64,000 nucleotides of DNA from Lachnospiraceae bacterium (GCA_031280955.1 JAITGA010000007.1:24038-88037); one strand, 5' to 3'; positions 8,396 through 18,614 are shown, numbered from the stretch's first letter. Notes: generated from the sequence alone by a model not told the origin. Made by a program: numbers and translations.

Positions 8396-10188
8396 GCCCC
8401 TGTTATTTGCCCTGATACCCATCCGCATGATAATCCAAAGCCAATGATTTCATTATTATCACAGTTTAGTATCGCAGCGTTATTAAGTGGTTGATTGCCG
8501 CAATTTCTGGTAAATCCCGGTCCTGTTCGATGGGCAGCATTATACCACGGCCGCTCATTTCTGCTGTGAGGACCGTCACAACTCGGCGCATGTCCCGTAC
8601 CGGTAGGATTGTTGCCGACGCTGGTTGATGAACTCGCTGCTGTCCCACATGAACAAGCCCCCTGTTCCAAAATATAGACACATTGTCCTTCCCAACCTGA
8701 ACCCCACCTGCCATTACAATAAGTAATCACTCTTTGCATCCGGCTACAAAGAGTGACTGCGTTGTCCGCAGCTCGTTGATTGCAACCCTGTCTGGTGGTT
8801 GTTCCTGCTACTGCAGGAGTATGGATATGGACAGTAAAGTGATAACAATCAGTTCCCGTCTCCTGTCCGATATGCAGATGGGTGACATCAGTATGAAAGC
8901 AACCACCCGGATTCACAAGGACTAACTCATCAGTAATAATCCCCTCATGATTTTCATGAAAATGATGAAAAAGCTCAATCTCACCTGCCATGTTGTTTAA
9001 CTCAATTGACAGGGGAATATTTAGAATTGCTTCAAAAAATTGCTGAAAACCCACATGAGCAACATCATCTAAATCTGCGGCGACCGCCTGACCTTTCGTG
9101 AGTAATGCGGTCGCCAGGAGCTTTTTCCCATTACTCACAGATTGAAAAAGTTTGTTGAACTCTGCTTCGATTTTTTCGTTCAATACTGTAAATTTACTGT
9201 CGATAATAATTTCTTGATTGGTAAAACTTTCGTTGAACATGGCATCTAGTTCATTTAACCCATCGACGATATTATCGTCAAGCACCCCGATTCGCTCTGA
9301 TACCCTCTCATCATGCATCCCGATACCCGTAATAATCAAACCTGCCAAATCGCTTATATCATCTCCTATTTTATCATTTATTCCAGATAGATGATTTTCG
9401 ATTGTGGCTTGATTGGTGGAGGTAAGCTCCGTGAGTAACTCAAAAAGTTGCTCATTGTGAGTGATAGAATCAGAGATAGCCGTCATGAGGACTGTTAGAT
9501 TGCCGGTATTGCCGTCTTCCATCTTTTCCACCATCCCTTGCAGAGCAATTTGCAAAGTATGATGATTGCCGTCGTTGGTCATGTTAATTTGCGAAAGCAA
9601 GGTCTTCACATCCTCATATGTGATTTCATATAGTTCCGTAGTAATGGCGATTGTTTCCGCAAGCTCATAAAAGTGACGGGTGACTTCCTCGCCGCTCATC
9701 AAGTTACTGCTTCCCCCTGCCACGTAAAGACTGGCAAGCAAGCCATCTAAGTAAGAGTTCGACTGTTCAATCCTTAGTAATAGTGAAGACAAGTTTCCTT
9801 GCAAAAATCCTACTTCCTCATCCCACTCACCACCTCCGAAATCTGCATTTATACCATTAGTCGTCTTCATATCAACCATCCCATCTCGGGTGAGAATGTT
9901 AAAGCTCCCGCTTATCGACTCCTCCAGTTGTGACAGATATTCCTTGGTCTTCACCAATTCATGAATTAGGGATTCATGGGTCACAAGGATGTCATCACTA
10001 CTTTCCTCCGCCGATAATGTTCTTTGCGGCATCGTCACTGCCATTATCAATAGTACCACTGCAATAACCGTCACTATTATTCCCGGGATCAAAAGCAGCA
10101 GCTTTTTGTTACCAAAAAGTTTATTCCCAAGTAAATCACTATTTATCAGTCTCTCCAAATTCTCATTAAAAAAGCTATATGGTTTCAT
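8380..10188 (-). CDS. Membrane-anchored coiled-coil protein with Cys/His-rich C-terminus (unknown)
   Basis: 602 residues, start supported by GAAAGGGG. I do not recognise a family. Residues 1-32 are polar, 33-52 form one membrane segment (LLLLIPGIIVTVIAVVLLIM), and 60-360 are mostly amphipathic helix with repeated Leu/Ile heptads and statements such as DNIVDGLNELDAMF, suggesting an extracellular coiled-coil stalk. The last 200 residues change character: a His-rich stretch (ELFHHFHENHE, THLHIG, TVHIH) and about a dozen cysteines in GCF, DCYHF, GCNQR, YCNGRW, ACSCG, NCGN and similar. This suggests a disulfide-linked or metal-binding head. It stands alone between the NifU-like gene and dprA. Confidence 0.7.
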   Translation of the reverse strand: MKPYSFFNENLERLINSDLLGNKLFGNKKLLLLIPGIIVTVIAVVLLIMAVTMPQRTLSAEESSDDILVTHESLIHELVKTKEYLSQLEESISGSFNILTRDGMVDMKTTNGINADFGGGEWDEEVGFLQGNLSSLLLRIEQSNSYLDGLLASLYVAGGSSNLMSGEEVTRHFYELAETIAITTELYEITYEDVKTLLSQINMTNDGNHHTLQIALQGMVEKMEDGNTGNLTVLMTAISDSITHNEQLFELLTELTSTNQATIENHLSGINDKIGDDISDLAGLIITGIGMHDERVSERIGVLDDNIVDGLNELDAMFNESFTNQEIIIDSKFTVLNEKIEAEFNKLFQSVSNGKKLLATALLTKGQAVAADLDDVAHVGFQQFFEAILNIPLSIELNNMAGEIELFHHFHENHEGIITDELVLVNPGGCFHTDVTHLHIGQETGTDCYHFTVHIHTPAVAGTTTRQGCNQRAADNAVTLCSRMQRVITYCNGRWGSGWEGQCVYILEQGACSCGTAASSSTSVGNNPTGTGHAPSCDGPHSRNERPWYNAAHRTGPGFTRNCGNQPLNNAAILNCDNNEIIGFGLSCGWVSGQITGAMIRY

Positions 10189-10236
10189 TTTTCCCCTTTC
10201 TTTGTTGTTTCTCTGTTGTTTAAGCTAAACACCTCT

Positions 10237-11460
10237 TCATTTTACCGCCCGGCAATAGTTCCCTGTTCCCATTTGCATCACCACCCCTTTAAGGCAAAGT
10301 TTAATCAATATCGACAAAAGAGCTTGATATCCTATCTGCGGACATAGTTCGGCGATAAAACCGAGGGAGCGAGGAGTATAATCAAGACCCGCCCAAACTG
10401 CTTGCTCATCGCTATTCATCGTGGTCAAAACCTCTTCATCCCCTTCAAATCCTAACGTTTCCTGTGAAAACAAAAGAGTATCATTATCGCTGTCAACCAT
10501 TGTCCTATCCTCACTAGCTGTGTTCTTTGTCCCCCCTTTCGTCTGCCGCCTTTTTTTGAGTGAAATCACTTCACTCGAAAGCTTCCGCTTCGATTCCGAG
10601 AGTATTTCTGCCACAAACTCTTCTACCGAAACAACCGGGCTTGCACCTTGCTTGATTAGGCGGTTGCAACCCACACTAAGCGGATCGGTTGCCCGCCCCG
10701 GCAATGAATAAATATCCTTCCCCTGCTCCAAAGCCATATCGACGGTAATCATTGTGCCGCTTTTGTCCCTTGCTTCCACCACTATCACCGCATCCGCCAG
10801 ACCGCTGATCAGACGGTTGCGAGGCGGAAAAAGTGCCGAGCGAGCTGCCGTACCGGGACTATACTCAGAAATAATACCGCCATTTTCAACTATTTGCCGA
10901 TAAAGTGGCGCATTTTCTTCCGGATAGATCACATCAACCCCACAACCCAAAACTGCAAAAGTCCGCCCCCCTGTCTCGGATACTGCTTTTTGCCCGATAC
11001 CGTCTATCCCCCTTGCCATGCCGCTAATCACCTCTATTTGCGCTTTGGCAAGAGCTAAACCCAGACGTTTTGCCATGCTTGCCCCATAACCTGAGCATTT
11101 GCGTGTCCCAATGAGGGCAACTGCCGGCAAAGTTGGGTCAGGAAGTGTACCCTTGATGTAAAGGGAGGCAGGCGGTGCGGAGAGATTTTTTAGTTTTTCG
11201 GGATACTTATTATCGCCGTAGGGAACAAAAGTGATTCCCTTTGCCTTTAGGCGGGCAAATTCCCCTGTAATATCCCAACTCCTGCGCTTTTGTTCCAGTT
11301 TCAACAGTTGACTCTCATTTAGAAACCATTTGAGTTCCTTTGCCGAAAGACGATAGACATCACTCGCTCTGCCAATATGGGAGCTTAGCAGGGTTATCGT
11401 CTTCATGCCTATCCCATCCACCGAATGAAGCCAGTATTGATACGCTTTTTCATTATCCAT
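10237..11460 (-). CDS. dprA: DNA processing protein DprA
   Basis: 407 residues. DprA binds incoming single-stranded DNA during transformation and loads RecA. The central Rossmann-like domain shows VALIGTRKCSGYG, VISGMARGIDGIGQ and FPPRNRLISGLADAV, the family signature. A variable, Ser/Thr/Lys-rich linker of about 70 residues (around 285-350) precedes a C-terminal winged helix. The ATG follows the comM stop codon directly, so the two are translationally coupled. The long linker is unusual but not disruptive. Confidence 0.95.
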   Translation of the reverse strand: MDNEKAYQYWLHSVDGIGMKTITLLSSHIGRASDVYRLSAKELKWFLNESQLLKLEQKRRSWDITGEFARLKAKGITFVPYGDNKYPEKLKNLSAPPASLYIKGTLPDPTLPAVALIGTRKCSGYGASMAKRLGLALAKAQIEVISGMARGIDGIGQKAVSETGGRTFAVLGCGVDVIYPEENAPLYRQIVENGGIISEYSPGTAARSALFPPRNRLISGLADAVIVVEARDKSGTMITVDMALEQGKDIYSLPGRATDPLSVGCNRLIKQGASPVVSVEEFVAEILSESKRKLSSEVISLKKRRQTKGGTKNTASEDRTMVDSDNDTLLFSQETLGFEGDEEVLTTMNSDEQAVWAGLDYTPRSLGFIAELCPQIGYQALLSILIKLCLKGVVMQMGTGNYCRAVK

Positions 11461-13137
11461 CTACCAATACCTCCCATCACCAAGACGAAAATGAACCGCT
11501 TCCATGATATGTTCCTCTTTAATCTCGCCGCTTTCATCGAGATCGGCAATAGTTCTAGCCACTCTGAGAATACGATGATAAGCCCGTGCCGTCAGGTTCA
11601 TTTTTTGAAAAATCTCCTCCAGTAAAGCCGCTTCACTCACCCCCAAACGGCAAAAAACAGTGATATCCTTGACGGCAACGTCGGCATTGGTGCGGTATGG
11701 GGAAGCTTGATAACGCTGCGCTTGTGCTTGTCTGGCAATGTCTACTCCGTCACGCATTTCTGCGCTGGTCATCCCTGATTTACCATGCTTCAAGGCATCA
11801 ATTGATGTCCGTGCCACCTCCGCACAAATATCAATACGATCAAGGATGGGTCCCGAGATCCGCGCCAGATAGCGTCTGACATCCCGCTCGGAACAGCTGC
11901 ACTTGGATTGATCGGGAAAAAATCCGCAGAGACAAGGGTTCATCGCTCCTAGGAAAATGAAGTCAGCAGGATAAGTAAATGACCCTGAGGCTCTGGCAAT
12001 ACTGACCATCTTATCCTCAATGGGTTGGCGGAGGATTTCTATCACTTGACGGTTACATTCCGGCAATTCATCCATAAATAAAACCCCTCGATGAGCTAAG
12101 CTAACCACCCCGGGACGTGGTATCCTGCCGCCACCGGTCAATCCTTGTGCCGAGATAGTATAATGAGGATTGAGAAACGGACGCTCCCGCATAATCGCCT
12201 GTTCAGAACTTAACAACCCGGCAATACTGTAAATTGACGAGACTTCGAGACTTTCTTCCTCGGTAAGGGGTGGCATAATCGTGGAAATACGGCGGGCAAT
12301 CATCGTCTTCCCCGTCCCCGGCGGTCCAATCAGCAAAAGATGATGAAACCCTGCCGCTGCTATCATTGCCGCTCGTTTGGCTTGCTCCTGCCCGGCAATG
12401 TCGGCGAAGTCAACGCTGGTGTCGTCCGTGGGTTCGTTCATTTGTTGCTTTGTTTTTTTATTTACTTTATTGTTAGATTTTTCATTGATGGTTGCTGTGA
12501 CAGTCATTTCCCCCTTAGCTCCCATCACTCCGGGCTTAACCATGTCGGTGTTCTTTGGCGATTGGTTTTGACTCTTTAATCTCTCATCTTCTTCCCTATC
12601 AACGTCTTTTAGACAATCACCTGCCTCTTCGCCACGTAGTATTGTCATTACCTCTGCCAGAGATCTGACCCCATAAACCTTAACATGGGAGAAAACCTTG
12701 GCTTCATTGATGTTTTCTAACGGCACCATGAAGGTACAATAGCCTTTCTTAATCGCCTCCCTGACAATCGGCAACACCCCACATGTCTTCTTTACCGTCC
12801 CATCAAGCCCCAACTCACCAATTACTACCATTCCTGCGGCAGCATCATCCGGTAATTCATTGGCAGCTTTCATCACCGCAACAGCGATTGGCAAATCAAA
12901 GGCTGTTCCCTCTTTTTTGATATTGGCTGGTGATAAATTGACGGTGATGTGCATGGTAGGTATCTTGATGCCGGTATTCTTCATCGCTACCCTAACTCTT
13001 TCGGCGGCTTCCCGTACCTCTGCCGACAGTAAACCCACCATCGCAAAAGCCGGCATCCCGCCGCTTGCATTGACTTCTACCTCAACCAAATAACTATGAA
13101 TCCCCAGAATCGCTCCTGAGATGATTTTTGCAAACAT
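11461..13137 (-). CDS. comM: YifB/ComM family Mg-chelatase-like AAA+ ATPase
   Basis: 558 residues with AAGGAGAG before the ATG. The N-terminal Lon-protease-like fold (MFAKIISGAILGIHSYLVEVE) is followed by an AAA+ module: Walker A GPPGTGKTMIARR and Walker B VLFMDELPE. Cysteines in NPCLCGFFPDQSKCSCS match a zinc-binding insert of the family. ComM is a helicase that aids branch migration when transformed DNA is integrated, which fits its coupling to dprA. An insert of about 55 low-complexity residues (about 180-235, rich in Lys, Asn, Thr) separates the two domains and is longer than usual. Confidence 0.95.
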   Translation of the reverse strand: MFAKIISGAILGIHSYLVEVEVNASGGMPAFAMVGLLSAEVREAAERVRVAMKNTGIKIPTMHITVNLSPANIKKEGTAFDLPIAVAVMKAANELPDDAAAGMVVIGELGLDGTVKKTCGVLPIVREAIKKGYCTFMVPLENINEAKVFSHVKVYGVRSLAEVMTILRGEEAGDCLKDVDREEDERLKSQNQSPKNTDMVKPGVMGAKGEMTVTATINEKSNNKVNKKTKQQMNEPTDDTSVDFADIAGQEQAKRAAMIAAAGFHHLLLIGPPGTGKTMIARRISTIMPPLTEEESLEVSSIYSIAGLLSSEQAIMRERPFLNPHYTISAQGLTGGGRIPRPGVVSLAHRGVLFMDELPECNRQVIEILRQPIEDKMVSIARASGSFTYPADFIFLGAMNPCLCGFFPDQSKCSCSERDVRRYLARISGPILDRIDICAEVARTSIDALKHGKSGMTSAEMRDGVDIARQAQAQRYQASPYRTNADVAVKDITVFCRLGVSEAALLEEIFQKMNLTARAYHRILRVARTIADLDESGEIKEEHIMEAVHFRLGDGRYW

Positions 13138-13440
13138 TCACTCTCCTTGAAAATTTTGACCTTAGTGTAAGAAATATCACTAAACTACCGAAATACTGAT
13201 GACAGATAACTACTAGTACATAAAACTAAGAATTGTCCGATGGGACGTGTTCATTACTTTAACTCATTTACGGAAAAATTACAAGAGAAAAACTGCTAAA
13301 ATAGTTCACAAAAATTCTAGGGTGTTTTTTGTGGAAAACTTACAAAAAAGAAAAATAACATGCTGTTCAAGATGGAATATTAGACACTAAAAAGAGATAC
13401 AGTAAAGACCAAAAACCAAACTGCTTCTTTGTCACTATAT
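13138..13440. other. AT-rich intergenic region, no gene seen
   Basis: 303 bp between comM and the PilZ gene. It is AT-rich and has stop codons in all frames at short distance. It must hold the comM-dprA promoter on the minus strand, but no convincing -35/-10 pair, hairpin or repeat could be chosen by eye. Confidence 0.5.
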
Positions 13441-13809
13441 TTATTCTAACTCATCAACGGTACGGGTAACGGTATCATACACTTCAATACGGCGGGAATC
13501 TTGTTCAGGCATACCGACAAAGAACGCTCCGTACTCAAACAAACCATCTTCCTTATCTGTATTCATATCACGGGTACTGCCGGAACGAGTAATCTGAATA
13601 AAGACATGAAGCACTTCCTGTGTCCATATCCGCATATCACCCTCATATACCGATCCGATTTCAAGGCTTGCCTCACATAAAAAGCCAACACCTGTTTTGG
13701 ATAAATCTACTATCGCAATCTCTATCTCCCCGCTTGACTTGTTGCCAATCGGCCATATCACTACGTTTGTATCCAAACCCCTGCGAAAACCTTTTCTTCG
13801 TTCCTGCAT
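13441..13809 (-). CDS. PilZ domain protein
   Basis: 122 residues, AAGGAGTG before the ATG. The N-terminal Arg pattern (RRKGFRRG) and the downstream DLSKTGVGF segment match the two conserved elements of PilZ domains, which bind cyclic di-GMP through RxxxR and D/NxSxxG. The whole protein is a single domain, so it probably acts by binding a partner in the cytoplasm. No diguanylate cyclase or motility gene lies nearby. Assignment rests on these two motifs. Confidence 0.8.
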   Translation of the reverse strand: MQERRKGFRRGLDTNVVIWPIGNKSSGEIEIAIVDLSKTGVGFLCEASLEIGSVYEGDMRIWTQEVLHVFIQITRSGSTRDMNTDKEDGLFEYGAFFVGMPEQDSRRIEVYDTVTRTVDELE

Positions 13810-13916
13810 AAGTCACTCCTTGATAGATATTTATGTCCTATGCCTAGTATAACACAGATAGGTAATTTATGTAAATTTGTAATTTAGTCCTATATAACCG
13901 TCCTATACATAAATAA

Positions 13917-14576
13917 CTAACAAGCTCCCATCAATCGTCTAATCGTATCAATAGAGTAACCACGGCGGCAAAGAGAGGCAAAAACACGTTGTTTTTCCTT
14001 GATACTGGCGTTTTCATTTTCGTACCTTTGCTTTTCCAACCACTTAGATATTTGTGTTTGCTCCAGCTCTTCACGAACGATATCGTCATAGAGCGATGCA
14101 TAGATGGTATTGGTCATTTCCCGTTCGATACCTTTTGCATAGAGTTTTTGTGTTATCTTTTCATGACTTTTAATTTGATGGTAATACTCAATATAATCAC
14201 GGACATATTGCTCATCATCGAGATAGTTATATTGGCGCAGATACTCAATCGCTACTTCAATGACGGCAGGTGGGTACTCTGTGTTTTCTAGCTTTATCCT
14301 TATTTCTTTTTCCGTATAACGACGACTCTTTAACAGATGTAAGGCTCGTGATTTTGCCCGCTTCGGGAGGAGCTTTTCATGGATTTCTGTATACGCCGCC
14401 GCGGTAATCTCATCCCCGACAGCCAATTTATAGAGGACAAGCTCGCCCTTGTATAAAACAAAGGCGAACTCATCATTGATAAAGATACGAAAGCGGGAAG
14501 ACTTGGTTACGGCTTTCGCAGAAGTGGTTATCGCAGGACGATTTTCAAAAAGCGGTACAATAGCCGTGACTATCAT
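13917..14576 (-). CDS. recX: Regulatory protein RecX
   Basis: 219 residues from the ATG at 14576, which has GAGGA just upstream and gives the usual N-terminus (MIVTAIVPLFENR...FRIFINDEFAF). A longer frame to 14669 would overlap recA. RecX binds RecA filaments and limits their activity. The three-helix repeats are visible (RALHLLKSRRYTEKEIRIKL, YLRQYNYLDDEQYVRDYIEY). It lies 49 bp downstream of recA and probably shares the SOS promoter. Confidence 0.9.
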   Translation of the reverse strand: MIVTAIVPLFENRPAITTSAKAVTKSSRFRIFINDEFAFVLYKGELVLYKLAVGDEITAAAYTEIHEKLLPKRAKSRALHLLKSRRYTEKEIRIKLENTEYPPAVIEVAIEYLRQYNYLDDEQYVRDYIEYYHQIKSHEKITQKLYAKGIEREMTNTIYASLYDDIVREELEQTQISKWLEKQRYENENASIKEKQRVFASLCRRGYSIDTIRRLMGAC

Positions 14577-14625
14577 ACTTTCCTCAAGACTATTGCTCGA
14601 TAAGTGAAATCTCTCATCTTCGCCG

Positions 14626-15651
14626 TCATCCTTCCTCGATATCACTTCCCTTTCGTTCATGTAAACCAAAATGCTCCCTCACCTTTTCTTCCACCTCGGC
14701 ACAAATAGCCGGGTTTTCCTTTAGATAATGCTTTGCATTCTCACGTCCCTGACCAATCTTGGTCCCTTCATATGAGTACCATGCACCACCCTTGGAAATA
14801 ACATTAGCATTAGCGGCTAAATCAAGGATATCACCAGTTCTGGAAATACCCTCGCCGAAGACAATATCAAACTCCGCTTCCTTAAACGGCGGGGCTATCT
14901 TGTTCTTCACTACTTTCACCCGCGTACGGTTGCCGACGACATCACCGCTTTGCTTCAAAGCTTCAATACGGCGAACATCGAGACGGACTGATGAATAGAA
15001 CTTGAGTGCTCGTCCTCCTGTCGTTGTTTCGGGATTGCCGAACATTACCCCCAGCTTTTCCCGTAGTTGGTTAATGAAAATCACGGTACAGTTCGACTTG
15101 GAAATAACCGCCGTCAACTTGCGCAGGGCTTGTGACATCAACCGTGCCTGTAATCCCATATGAGCATCACCCATGTCACCGTCTATCTCCTGACGAGGCA
15201 CCAACGCCGCCACTGAGTCAACAACGACAATATCTATTGCCCCTGAACGTACCATCGTTTCGGCGATTTCCAATCCCTGCTCGCCGGTGTCGGGTTGTGA
15301 TATATAAAGATTGTCCACATCAACACCGATGTTCCTCGCATATACAGGGTCAAGGGCGTGTTCTGCATCAATGAATCCGGCTATACCCCCGCGTTTTTGC
15401 ACCTCGGCAATCATATGGAGGGTGACAGTAGTTTTCCCGCTTGCCTCCGGCCCGTATATCTCTACTATCCGTCCTTTGGGTATCCCCCCCAAACCAAGTG
15501 CGAGGTCAAGGCTAAGCGAACCCGTCGGAACAGTCTCAATGTTCATCTGCGCCGCCGGATCACCAAGCTTCATAACTGCGCCTTTGCCGAATTGCTTCTC
15601 AATTTGGCTCATCGCTGCTTCTAAAGCCTTTAATTTCTCTTCTCTTTCCAT
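14626..15651 (-). CDS. recA: Recombinase RecA
   Basis: 341 residues. RecA polymerises on single-stranded DNA, drives strand exchange and triggers LexA self-cleavage. Walker A is GPEASGKTT (residues 67-75). Other hallmarks are [47 protein letters not shown] (split here by its two loops) and the [11 protein letters not shown] segment. AAAGGAAATTATC precedes the ATG. Transcription starts at a sigma-A promoter overlapped by SOS boxes. Confidence 0.99.
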   Translation of the reverse strand: MEREEKLKALEAAMSQIEKQFGKGAVMKLGDPAAQMNIETVPTGSLSLDLALGLGGIPKGRIVEIYGPEASGKTTVTLHMIAEVQKRGGIAGFIDAEHALDPVYARNIGVDVDNLYISQPDTGEQGLEIAETMVRSGAIDIVVVDSVAALVPRQEIDGDMGDAHMGLQARLMSQALRKLTAVISKSNCTVIFINQLREKLGVMFGNPETTTGGRALKFYSSVRLDVRRIEALKQSGDVVGNRTRVKVVKNKIAPPFKEAEFDIVFGEGISRTGDILDLAANANVISKGGAWYSYEGTKIGQGRENAKHYLKENPAICAEVEEKVREHFGLHERKGSDIEEG

Positions 15652-15675
15652 GATAATTTCCTTTCATGTCAGTTG

Positions 15676-15724
15676 CGAACACTTGTTCTTATATCAATAT
15701 AAAACAAATGTTCGTATTTGTCAA
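15676..15724 (-). promoter_or_regulatory. recA promoter with two SOS (LexA) boxes
   Basis: On the minus strand -35 TTGACA (15724-15719) and -10 TATATT (15701-15696) are 17 bp apart. One SOS box, CGAACATTTGTTTT (15714-15701), lies in the spacer; a second, CGAACACTTGTTCT (15689-15676), follows the -10. Both fit the Gram-positive LexA consensus CGAACRNRYGTTYC, the second nearly perfectly. Repression by LexA and induction by DNA damage follow from known biology. Confidence 0.9.
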
Positions 15725-15892
15725 CAGTTATTTTCTTTTTTTTCAGATTATTTTCACACAGGTGAAACGAACTTCTTAATATAAAGATTATAGAGTTTAT
15801 CAGCCTCATTGGATAGAGCATACCACAAATTACATCAAAAATCAATAAGCGATTTGAAAGGGGTAATGCGGGGATAATGCGGAAGTAAGTTG

Positions 15893-17242
15893 CTAGTCAG
15901 CTCCGAAACCACCAAGAGGAGCGTCCCAACTCTCTAATTCTCCGGTAACGGTGAATGCCACTTTAGCAACCAGTGTAACATCAGAACGCTCGCCATCCCA
16001 AGTATAAAGCCGTACCTCGTAACTGCCGCTTATCTGCGGGTTGAGTAATGTATGAGTAGAATTGCCCGGAGGCACCGTCGAAATTCTTGTCCCCGCAGAT
16101 GTAGGATTACTGCTATGTGCTGCTCCCGACTCAAACATCAGCAATTCTGAATATTGATGTAATCCCGTTATTGTTACAATCATTTCTTCCTTTACATCGT
16201 ATGTGAGCTTATCAAGCGTAAGCGTAACTTGTGCCGGCGAACCACCGGATGAAGCCGGGGGTAGTGTCGCTATAGGCGGTTGTGGTGTCACTGTAGTTGA
16301 CGCTGTGGTAAATAATAGCGAATCATAGAATGCGTGGTCGAAATTTATATCGCCCGCACTATAGAGGCGCACTTCAAAACTTCCATCGTTTGTAGGCGCG
16401 GTTAATTCAAAAGAACCCGAACCGGGCATTGTAAAATTATGCACTTGATAGGGACTGTATGAATTATAAGGCGCACCCACATCATAAATAGCCACGAACG
16501 CTCCGTTGGCAACCCATTCTGATGTTATTTCTGTTACTGTCACCTGTATCGTTTCACCCACTTCGAAAGTGGATTTATCGAGAGACATAGATATCGTACC
16601 GTCTGATGGTGGCGTGACTGCGGCTGTTTGGGGGGTAATAGGGATTTGCCAATCATCATATATCTGCTCCGGGATATTCAAAATAATTATTTCTGCTTCT
16701 GTAACGTCAGCCCAATTAAAAGCCGTCTCGCTCGGAATATCGAATCCCCATATTATGGTCTGCCCCGATACTTGCGCCGAAGCATTTCCTAAAAACACAT
16801 TATCATGCGGGAGTACATGAAACACGTTTGCGTCCATATAGTTAAATGTGATTTCGTTGTTTGACGCGAATTGCCCCTGCCCATTTGTCCATGTAACGCT
16901 TATCATAATATTGGCGGGTTTTAATTCAACCAACCACATATACATCAAATCATCAGCAGCGGGAATGGAATCCGATGTCGCGGGGTAAGAGGAGCGTAAG
17001 TGGGGGTCTGTCAATCTGATTTCGCCGGAGCGTTCTCCTGTTTGGATAACCTCAATATTATATCCGTCAGATAAGTTGTATGTACCTGATGTGTCTTGTG
17101 TTTGCAAAACAGTTGCTTGCGACGAAGAGTCCGATGGTGGCGGTTCGATGCCGTCTGGTAATATTGTTTTACCGCAAGCCGCCGTTGAAGTCATAAGTAA
17201 AGCTATGACATGAATAAGAATAAATATTTTCGCCTTTTTCAT
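15893..17242 (-). CDS. Putative lipoprotein with Ig-like repeats, paralog 1
   Basis: 449 residues from the ATG at 17242. A signal peptide ends in a lipobox (TSTAAC then GK) and is followed by LPDGIEPPPS, shared with the proteins at 17506 and 20386. The mature part is beta-rich, with repeats of the form 'LDKSTFEVGETIQVTV' and 'SGSYEVRLYTWDG', suggesting two or more extracellular immunoglobulin-like modules separated by Pro/Ser/Thr linkers. I do not recognise a named family. Its role is probably on the outer face of the membrane. It is the last of three paralogs transcribed separately in the same direction. Confidence 0.75.
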   Translation of the reverse strand: MKKAKIFILIHVIALLMTSTAACGKTILPDGIEPPPSDSSSQATVLQTQDTSGTYNLSDGYNIEVIQTGERSGEIRLTDPHLRSSYPATSDSIPAADDLMYMWLVELKPANIMISVTWTNGQGQFASNNEITFNYMDANVFHVLPHDNVFLGNASAQVSGQTIIWGFDIPSETAFNWADVTEAEIIILNIPEQIYDDWQIPITPQTAAVTPPSDGTISMSLDKSTFEVGETIQVTVTEITSEWVANGAFVAIYDVGAPYNSYSPYQVHNFTMPGSGSFELTAPTNDGSFEVRLYSAGDINFDHAFYDSLLFTTASTTVTPQPPIATLPPASSGGSPAQVTLTLDKLTYDVKEEMIVTITGLHQYSELLMFESGAAHSSNPTSAGTRISTVPPGNSTHTLLNPQISGSYEVRLYTWDGERSDVTLVAKVAFTVTGELESWDAPLGGFGAD

Positions 17243-17277
17243 AGTGGGTTGCTCCTCTTTTGTAGATAACAACTCTG

Positions 17278-17306
17278 ATTATATCATAATCGGAAACCTA
17301 GAACAA
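17278..17306 (-). promoter_or_regulatory. Promoter of lipoprotein paralog 1
   Basis: -35 TTGTTC and -10 TATAAT are 17 bp apart. About 70 bp around it are nearly identical to the regions upstream of the lipoprotein genes starting at 18447 and 21393, including a small inverted repeat GATTAT...ATAATC over the -10. Confidence 0.8.
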
Positions 17307-17505
17307 TGGAGCGCATATTCCCGGACAGGACAAATTGTACACCTAAGCGCACTCCCCATAATCTGCCGTTCCCACTATTCAGACTGTCAAGGAGCGGGTA
17401 GTATTCTTCCGCAAAGTGCGGGAGGATATGGAGTTATAAAAGAGCAATGGAGTTCTGACCAAGTTGGCTAGAACTCCATTGGGATTAGGTAATGCAGATA
17501 CTATA

Positions 17506-18447
17506 TTAGCCGGGGCCGAGCAATGGCTTTTCGGGTGCTGGTTCGCCAGTAGTGGTGAATGGTACGCTCTTAACAAATGTGAAGACATTTGTAGAGCCAT
17601 CGGGTTGGAGTACATAAGTATAAAGCCGCATTTCGTAACTGCCAGCCAAAGGTGCGGTAAGCGTTATAGTGAAACTACCTGTATTACGCCCAATGCCACT
17701 CTTGCCACCGCCATAAAGCTCATCATGTGATGCACCTGCATAAACAATTTGCACAAACGCTGAACCACCCACCATCTGCTCTGTTATTCCCGAAAGTGAT
17801 ACTACTATGTTTTCACCAAATTCATAAGAAGACTTATCAAGTGAGATACTCACATCTGTAAAATCTGGCATTGTTTGCGCAGGCGGTGCCGATAAAGTAA
17901 GAGGCGGAGTTGCGGGTGTTGATGAATCAGGGGGAGACGTAGCTGCAAGAGGTTCATAGCCGGGAATTATTGTTTCAGATTGAGATATAAGTCCGACCCC
18001 TTTATACCTAAAGTGCAAAGTATATGTTCCAACTTCATGAAGAGGAGAACTAAATTTTATGTTATAGTTTGTGTTACCTGTTCGGGTAACAAAAAGGTTT
18101 TCTATATCATTTTCAAAATATGAAGATGGTATAGCTGTTTTTATCCCGTCTTTTTCCAATGCAAAATCTGAAAGGTCACTCAAATTTATATCTTCTTGCT
18201 CTCCCTCAAAAACAATAGTAAATCCTAAGAATACTGTAAAACCATCATCAGAACCGTCACCAAAAAACAAAGTTCTTAAGTAATTATCAACTACAGAATT
18301 GTCTATGTCTTGTGTGGATTGCAAAACAGGGCTTTGCGGCGAGCCCGATGGCGGCGGTTCGATGCCATCTGGTAATATATTACCGCAAGCCGCCGTTGAA
18401 GTTATAAGTAAAGCTATGACAAGAATAAGTATTTTCGCCTTTTTCAT
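17506..18447 (-). CDS. Putative lipoprotein with Ig-like repeat, paralog 2
   Basis: 313 residues with AAAGGAG before the ATG. The signal peptide and lipobox (TSTAAC, then GNILPDGIEPPPS) match the other two paralogs closely. The first 130 mature residues differ from paralog 1, while the C-terminal module (SLDKSSYEFGENIVVSL and GSYEMRLYTY) is shared. This pattern of a conserved export signal and C-terminal Ig-like module with exchanged middle parts suggests duplication and divergence. Function unknown. Confidence 0.75.
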   Translation of the reverse strand: MKKAKILILVIALLITSTAACGNILPDGIEPPPSGSPQSPVLQSTQDIDNSVVDNYLRTLFFGDGSDDGFTVFLGFTIVFEGEQEDINLSDLSDFALEKDGIKTAIPSSYFENDIENLFVTRTGNTNYNIKFSSPLHEVGTYTLHFRYKGVGLISQSETIIPGYEPLAATSPPDSSTPATPPLTLSAPPAQTMPDFTDVSISLDKSSYEFGENIVVSLSGITEQMVGGSAFVQIVYAGASHDELYGGGKSGIGRNTGSFTITLTAPLAGSYEMRLYTYVLQPDGSTNVFTFVKSVPFTTTGEPAPEKPLLGPG

Positions 18448-18482
18448 AGTGGGTTATTCTCCTTTTGTATATAACAACTCTG

Positions 18483-18511
18483 ATTATACCATAATCGGAA
18501 ACCTAGAACAA
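18483..18511 (-). promoter_or_regulatory. Promoter of lipoprotein paralog 2
   Basis: -35 TTGTTC (18511-18506) and -10 TATAAT (18488-18483), 17-bp spacer, in the same conserved upstream block as the other two paralogs. Confidence 0.8.
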
Positions 18512-18614
18512 TGGAGCGTATAATCCGTCTTTACGACTATTCAAACCGTCTAGGAGCGAGTAGTATTCTTCCACAGAGGGAGCAGAATATAGAATGGAAA
18601 AGGCACGCTCCACA

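Noticed and set aside
8380..8990. Second DGR target (Cys-rich C-terminus)
   Set aside because: No stretch resembling the TR, and the WWWLRSPG frame and lectin-like end are missing.
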